Shown: piece by piece, positions 6,407 through 9,119 of the stretch | Layout of the letters: each line of letters begins with the position of its first letter | Numbering within the stretch: position 1 is the first letter of the stretch | From: Legionellales bacterium UBA4722 | Lineage (GTDB): Bacteria > Pseudomonadota > Gammaproteobacteria > DSM-16500 | DNA length: 9,119 bases | Reading direction: 5' to 3' | Assembly: GCA_002404295.1 (NCBI GenBank) | Contig: DHJK01000176.1 | Span: 1 to 9,119 of the forward strand | Notes under the pieces: model-generated | The model's input: the letters and a program-made list of their open reading frames with translations, nothing else | Told to the model about the DNA's origin: nothing | Databases searched by the model: none | Made by a program: the position numbers and the translations under genes

Positions 6407-8560
6407 ATGCAAGCTAGAAATATCAAACGAGGCATTGGTTCGCTAGAACCTAGCGACAAAAAGGACAATGCAGTATCTATAGATGCATTTTCTACTGAAT
6501 TAGTTGCCGAACTGTGCCCGGACGACCCAGAAAAAGCAACGGCTGCGAAGGATTTTATTATCACTTTTCTTACTGAATTTACCAATAAAGAACGACTTCA
6601 TTTTAGTAACGTTTTAGAAAATTATCCTGCTTTTTTTAGAAATTTCACTGAATATAATTCAAGCTTACCGGATATATTTAAGCAATTAATTAAAGAAAAA
6701 AGCTCTATTCAAATTAATCAAATGACTCATCAGGTAACAGCTGATCCAGATATCCTGTCTATTTTTGGTGAACGCGATAAAATAAAAATCGCTGCTGGAC
6801 TCAAACGAATTCAGGAGCAAGATATTAAGACAGAGGCGTTTCGTGCAAAGCCTACATCTATTATCAATATACTCGAAAATCAAGGATATCTTGCTGCTAA
6901 TGAGCCTTATTTTGACAATGATTTGCAACTCGCATTAGAAGGTTACCGCGGCACACATGGTAACGTCACTGTTATCTCGAATATCAATACTGCTGATGAA
7001 AATGATAACCCTCGGTTAAAAACTGAAATTGAACTCGTTAAAACATCTGCGAAAAATAGCAAAAAAGCAAATGAAATACTACTTGTGACTAACAATGGAA
7101 CTCATCATTTTATATTTATAAAAATAGTGATACAACCCACAGGTGAAGTTAACGTATCACTGAAAGATTCCAAGCCCGCCGGCAAAGTATCTCCGCAGCA
7201 TAAAATCAATAATGAAGCTATCGTATCCAACATACAGAGGATAAGCGGCTCTTATTTAGAACCTACCATTTTATACACCGGTGAACAGGGTGATAATGCA
7301 AATTGTCCTTTTTATTCTGTTAGAGAAGTTGTGGCAGCATGCTCTGCTCTTCCTGAATTCAAAACAACAAGAGACAATGATTTAAGTAAAGCCGCAGCCA
7401 GCAAAAATATCCTAAACTTACAGTTAGCTATGACTCAGAAAGTAGCGAGAAAAAAAGGGTTGCCTGAAGAAATAACATCATCATTAAAAGTGGATGAATT
7501 AGGTATATTGCATACACAAAATCAAACACAGCAATACAAAGAACATAGGGCTTATCGGAAAAAATCTGAGAGCATTAATCAATCATCATACAGCTATACT
7601 CCTAATTTTTCAAAATTATTAGGGAAAATTTGGAATGCTGCTTATCTTCCTAAACCTTCAGAAAAACCAAAAGTAGCAAAAAAAGAAATAGAAGAAGAAT
7701 GGGAAGTTATAGGAAATGCAGCAATGACACCAGAAGAACAAGACATGGAGAAAATTATTGCTGAGATCAATGAAGCAGACAAAAAAGATAAGATTAAAAA
7801 TGATAAAGAACGAACTGAAAATGAAGAAAAAGAGATGCAAAAAATAATTGACGAGATCAATGCGACTGAAGAAAAAGAAAATATGAATAAAGTAAGTGAA
7901 CCTGTTAAAACTCATGTAGCAGCAGAAGAAAATAACATGTGGGAAATAGCTGCAGAAATTCCAGCAGTAAGCTTAGCAAGTGTAAGCGCTTCTTCTGTAA
8001 CAGAAGAAGAAAGAATAATCGCAGAAGTTAAAGAGGCAGAGAAAGCAGCTAACATAGCTGAAGTACAAGCAGCAGAAGCTGAACTAAATGCAGCAATCAA
8101 AGCAGAGCAAGAGTCTAAAAAAACTCCCAGAGAAAAAATAGTAGAGAAGTTGATAATAGCAATGACTGACTTAGCCCAAGAGGCTTTAGCAAATCCTGAT
8201 ATCACACCAGAAGAAAAAAATGTTACTCGTCGATTATCCATAGAAGTAAGTTATCGACTATCTATCATCGCAACTACAGATCTATCTATTGACGAATACA
8301 AACAACATTTTCAAAAAATTAAAGATATCACTGCGAAACTCGATAATATGAATCCAAGCGGTTGGAAATCAATGGCAAACACATTAGGTAAATTTGCTAT
8401 TGTTCCTGCTTTAATATCAAAAGGACTTACAGGTAGGTGGGGTATTTTTAATAAGAAAATTGACCCTAGCAATGAAATGCTAAAATTTATACATGCTATT
8501 GATCAGCTTGAACAGGATATTACTTCTAAGAGCTTGGTACAAAAGTCTCCGAGGCATTAA
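6407..8560 (+). CDS. putative clan CE (Ulp1/SseL/YopJ-like) cysteine protease, effector-like protein
   Basis: I do not recognise this 717-residue protein as a named family, but residues 167-305 show the clan CE order of motifs. These are an entry helix PYFDNDLQLALEGYR (167-181) like the W-L-x-D-x-x-I segment of Ulp1-type enzymes; His234 in THHFIFIKI with an aromatic after it; Asp254-Ser255 in VSLKDSK; and Gln294 with Cys300 in GEQGDNANC, the exact Q-x5-C spacing. This would give a His-Asp-Cys triad with a Gln oxyanion residue. Members cleave ubiquitin or ubiquitin-like tags, or acetylate host proteins. Residues 1-150 are helical. Residues 425-570 are acidic, lysine-rich, repetitive and probably coiled coil. 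Residues 575-717 form a helical C-terminal domain. There is no signal peptide or clear membrane segment, which fits a type IV or type III secreted effector. GAGAG precedes ATG 6407. An unusual point is Pro301 where Gly is typical after the Cys. The protease call is inference from motifs. Confidence 0.65.
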   Translation: MQARNIKRGIGSLEPSDKKDNAVSIDAFSTELVAELCPDDPEKATAAKDFIITFLTEFTNKERLHFSNVLENYPAFFRNFTEYNSSLPDIFKQLIKEKSSIQINQMTHQVTADPDILSIFGERDKIKIAAGLKRIQEQDIKTEAFRAKPTSIINILENQGYLAANEPYFDNDLQLALEGYRGTHGNVTVISNINTADENDNPRLKTEIELVKTSAKNSKKANEILLVTNNGTHHFIFIKIVIQPTGEVNVSLKDSKPAGKVSPQHKINNEAIVSNIQRISGSYLEPTILYTGEQGDNANCPFYSVREVVAACSALPEFKTTRDNDLSKAAASKNILNLQLAMTQKVARKKGLPEEITSSLKVDELGILHTQNQTQQYKEHRAYRKKSESINQSSYSYTPNFSKLLGKIWNAAYLPKPSEKPKVAKKEIEEEWEVIGNAAMTPEEQDMEKIIAEINEADKKDKIKNDKERTENEEKEMQKIIDEINATEEKENMNKVSEPVKTHVAAEENNMWEIAAEIPAVSLASVSASSVTEEERIIAEVKEAEKAANIAEVQAAEAELNAAIKAEQESKKTPREKIVEKLIIAMTDLAQEALANPDITPEEKNVTRRLSIEVSYRLSIIATTDLSIDEYKQHFQKIKDITAKLDNMNPSGWKSMANTLGKFAIVPALISKGLTGRWGIFNKKIDPSNEMLKFIHAIDQLEQDITSKSLVQKSPRH
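7691..7711 (+). other. LC3-interacting-region-like motif EEEWEVI (residues 429-435)
   Basis: The seven codons encode three glutamates followed by W-E-V-I, which fits the LIR/AIM consensus of an aromatic residue, two residues, then Leu/Ile/Val after an acidic run. It lies just after the protease-like domain at the start of the disordered, acidic middle section, where such motifs are accessible. LIR motifs are known in the Legionella effector RavZ. Short motifs occur by chance, so function is uncertain. Confidence 0.35.
7733..7876 (+). repeat. two degenerate acidic repeat units inside the effector-like gene
   Basis: Residues 443-460 (EEQDMEKIIAEINEADKK) and 473-490 (EEKEMQKIIDEINATEEK) are clearly related, start to start 30 residues apart, and share DNA such as GAGATCAATG. 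Weaker copies appear around residues 507-516 (EENNMWEIAAEI) and 533-546 (EEERIIAEVKEAEK). They look like a tandemly duplicated amphipathic helix, perhaps a coiled-coil or partner-binding module. Confidence 0.6.
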
Positions 8561-8598
8561 CATAAAAAGCTTTGTGTAATAATAAAAAGAAACTGCTC

Positions 8599-8743
8599 AG
8601 CACACCCCTCACTGCCATTAAGTTAAGGAAGCTTAGAACTTTGTCATTCTGAGCGTAGCGAAGAATCTGCTGAAAATTAACCTGATCCTTCACTTCGTTC
8701 AGGATGACAAACTCTTAACTTAATGGCAGTGAGCACACCCCTC
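8599..8743. mobile_element. MITE-like palindromic element with 20-bp terminal inverted repeats and target duplication
   Basis: The 20 bases at 8608-8627 (CTCACTGCCATTAAGTTAAG) are the exact reverse complement of 8714-8733. Immediately outside, CACACCC is directly repeated (8601-8607 and 8734-8740). The direct repeat can be extended to the 12-base AGCACACCCCTC (8599-8610 and 8732-8743), so the exact border is ambiguous. Inside lies a second, imperfect inverted repeat (about 8640-8667 with 8684-8711) containing GTCATTCTGAGCG and GAAGAATC on one arm and the matching ATCCTTC and AGGATGACA on the other. This inner sequence resembles a dispersed hairpin repeat found in many bacterial genomes. The 126-bp unit has no coding capacity, so it would be mobilised in trans. 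It sits 47 bp after the effector-like gene, where its hairpin could also act as a terminator. Confidence 0.75.
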
Positions 8744-8753
8744 CCCCGGAGGG
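8739..8753. repeat. small GC-rich hairpin CCCTCC-CCC-GGAGGG
   Basis: A six-base perfect stem with a three-base loop overlaps the right-hand direct repeat of the MITE-like element. There is no run of T after it on either strand, so it is not a classical intrinsic terminator. It was probably part of the target sequence before the insertion. Confidence 0.4.
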
Positions 8754-8806
8754 CTAAGAGATCGACACATTTTATTACAACAAAGCTGCGGCAAAACTGC
8801 TACCAC

Positions 8807-8905
8807 GCTGTCACTCTGCTATCACTCCGCTGTCACACTGCTGTCACCCCGCTGTCACACCGCTGTCATTCCGCTATCACTCCGCTGTCACCCCGCTGTC
8901 ACCCC
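8807..8905 (+). repeat. nine tandem 11-bp repeats, consensus GCTGTCACYCC (left arm)
   Basis: Nine consecutive 11-base units run without interruption, for example GCTGTCACTCT, GCTATCACTCC, GCTGTCACACT and GCTGTCACCCC. Variation is mainly at positions 4 and 8-11. The unit length is close to one helical turn. The same units occur in reverse orientation at 9075-9118. The short open frame that crosses this array is only the translation of the repeat and is not a gene. Confidence 0.9.
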
Positions 8906-9078
8906 GCAAAATTTTCGTCAACAGCATTATAGAAAAAAACAGCTCTACCACGAAAATTTGTGCGGGGTCTGGTTACGGCCTCCATAGTTCTCTAAAAGAG
9001 GCTGCAACCGGACCCCGCACAAATTTTCGTGCGAGATTTGTGTTTTTATTAAGTATAGTTGACGAAAATTTTGCGGGG
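8902..9078. repeat. nested inverted repeat forming the core of a long palindrome
   Basis: The 21 bases at 8902-8922, starting CCCCGCAAAATTTTCGTC, pair perfectly with 9058-9078. Two spacers of equal length (8923-8948 and 9032-9057, 26 bases each) are only partly complementary. Inside them, 8949-8969 (CACGAAAATTTGTGCGGGG and two more bases) pairs perfectly with 9011-9031, and after one T-G mismatch GGTT (8971-8974) pairs with AACC (9006-9009). A small inner stem GCCTC (8978-8982) / GAGGC (8998-9002) closes the structure. The centre of symmetry is near 8990. The strand could fold into one long cruciform. No coding frame is present. Confidence 0.9.
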
Positions 9079-9119
9079 TGACAGCGGAGTGACAGCGGAG
9101 TGACAGCGAAGTGACAGCG
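9075..9119 (-). repeat. right-arm 11-bp repeats in inverse orientation, cut by window end
   Basis: Four units GGGGTGACAGC, GGAGTGACAGC (twice) and GAAGTGACAGC are the reverse complement of the left-arm repeats and follow the core inverted repeat directly. Compared with the matching left units they differ by zero, one, one and two bases counting outward. The array evidently continues past the window. Together with 8807-8905 it makes a foldback-type element of at least 313 bp. Confidence 0.9.

Noticed and set aside
7642..8241. Minus-strand open frames of 72-109 residues opposite the effector-like gene
   Set aside because: They are serine- or phenylalanine-rich shadows of the lysine- and glutamate-rich coding strand and lack start signals.
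8723..8932. 69-residue open frame on the plus strand with histidine- and leucine-rich periodic sequence
   Set aside because: It is the translation of the MITE end and the 11-bp tandem repeats (11 bases gives a 33-base codon period), with no ribosome binding site; not a gene.
8807..9119. CRISPR array or integron attC site as explanation for the terminal repeats
   Set aside because: The 11-bp units abut with no spacers, and the inverted blocks lack attC core sites or the 23-48 bp repeat with unique spacers required for CRISPR.

Overview
The window is AT-rich bacterial DNA. The gene families (a HipBA module, a Rossmann/DUF2520 protein, a LigT-like 2H phosphoesterase, a long TPR protein and a large effector-like protein with a cysteine-protease signature) suggest a gammaproteobacterium, probably a host-associated or intracellular one of the Legionellales type. 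This placement is inferred from protein style only; there is no rRNA or other phylogenetic marker.

Layout. Positions 1-359 hold a remnant of a DUF4160 gene joined to an unrecognised open frame with no clear start signal. Two minus-strand genes follow: a LigT/2'-5' RNA ligase-like phosphoesterase (393-935) and a Rossmann + DUF2520 dinucleotide-binding protein (1171-2067). On the plus strand, a DUF4160 gene interrupted by one in-frame amber codon (2165-2425) overlaps an intact DUF2442 gene (2380-2697). Next is a hipB-hipA operon (2935-4427) with a recognisable promoter and a candidate HipB operator. A TPR protein gene (4455-6323) lies 27 nt after hipA. The 717-residue protein at 6407-8560 follows, with its own promoter-like sequence.

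The last 560 bases contain no believable gene and are built of repeats. A 126-bp MITE-like palindrome (8608-8733) is flanked by direct repeats. After it comes a long nested inverted repeat (8807 to beyond the window end) whose arms are tandem 11-bp units, resembling a foldback element.

The most interesting gene is 6407-8560. Residues 167-305 carry the ordered signature of clan CE cysteine proteases (the Ulp1 / SseL / ChlaDub / YopJ superfold): a D-D-x-Q-like entry motif, His234 followed by an aromatic residue, Asp254-Ser, and Gln294-x5-Cys300. This is followed by an acidic EEEWEVI motif that fits the LC3-interacting consensus and by degenerate acidic helical repeats. I read it as a candidate secreted deubiquitinase, deubiquitinase-like protease or acetyltransferase effector that I cannot match to a named family.

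How the parts relate: hipB/hipA form a regulated toxin-antitoxin operon. DUF4160/DUF2442 is a second overlapping two-gene module whose first gene appears broken. The remaining genes look like independent transcription units. Two DUF4160 copies, a broken gene and two repeat elements within 9 kb mark this as a plastic accessory region.
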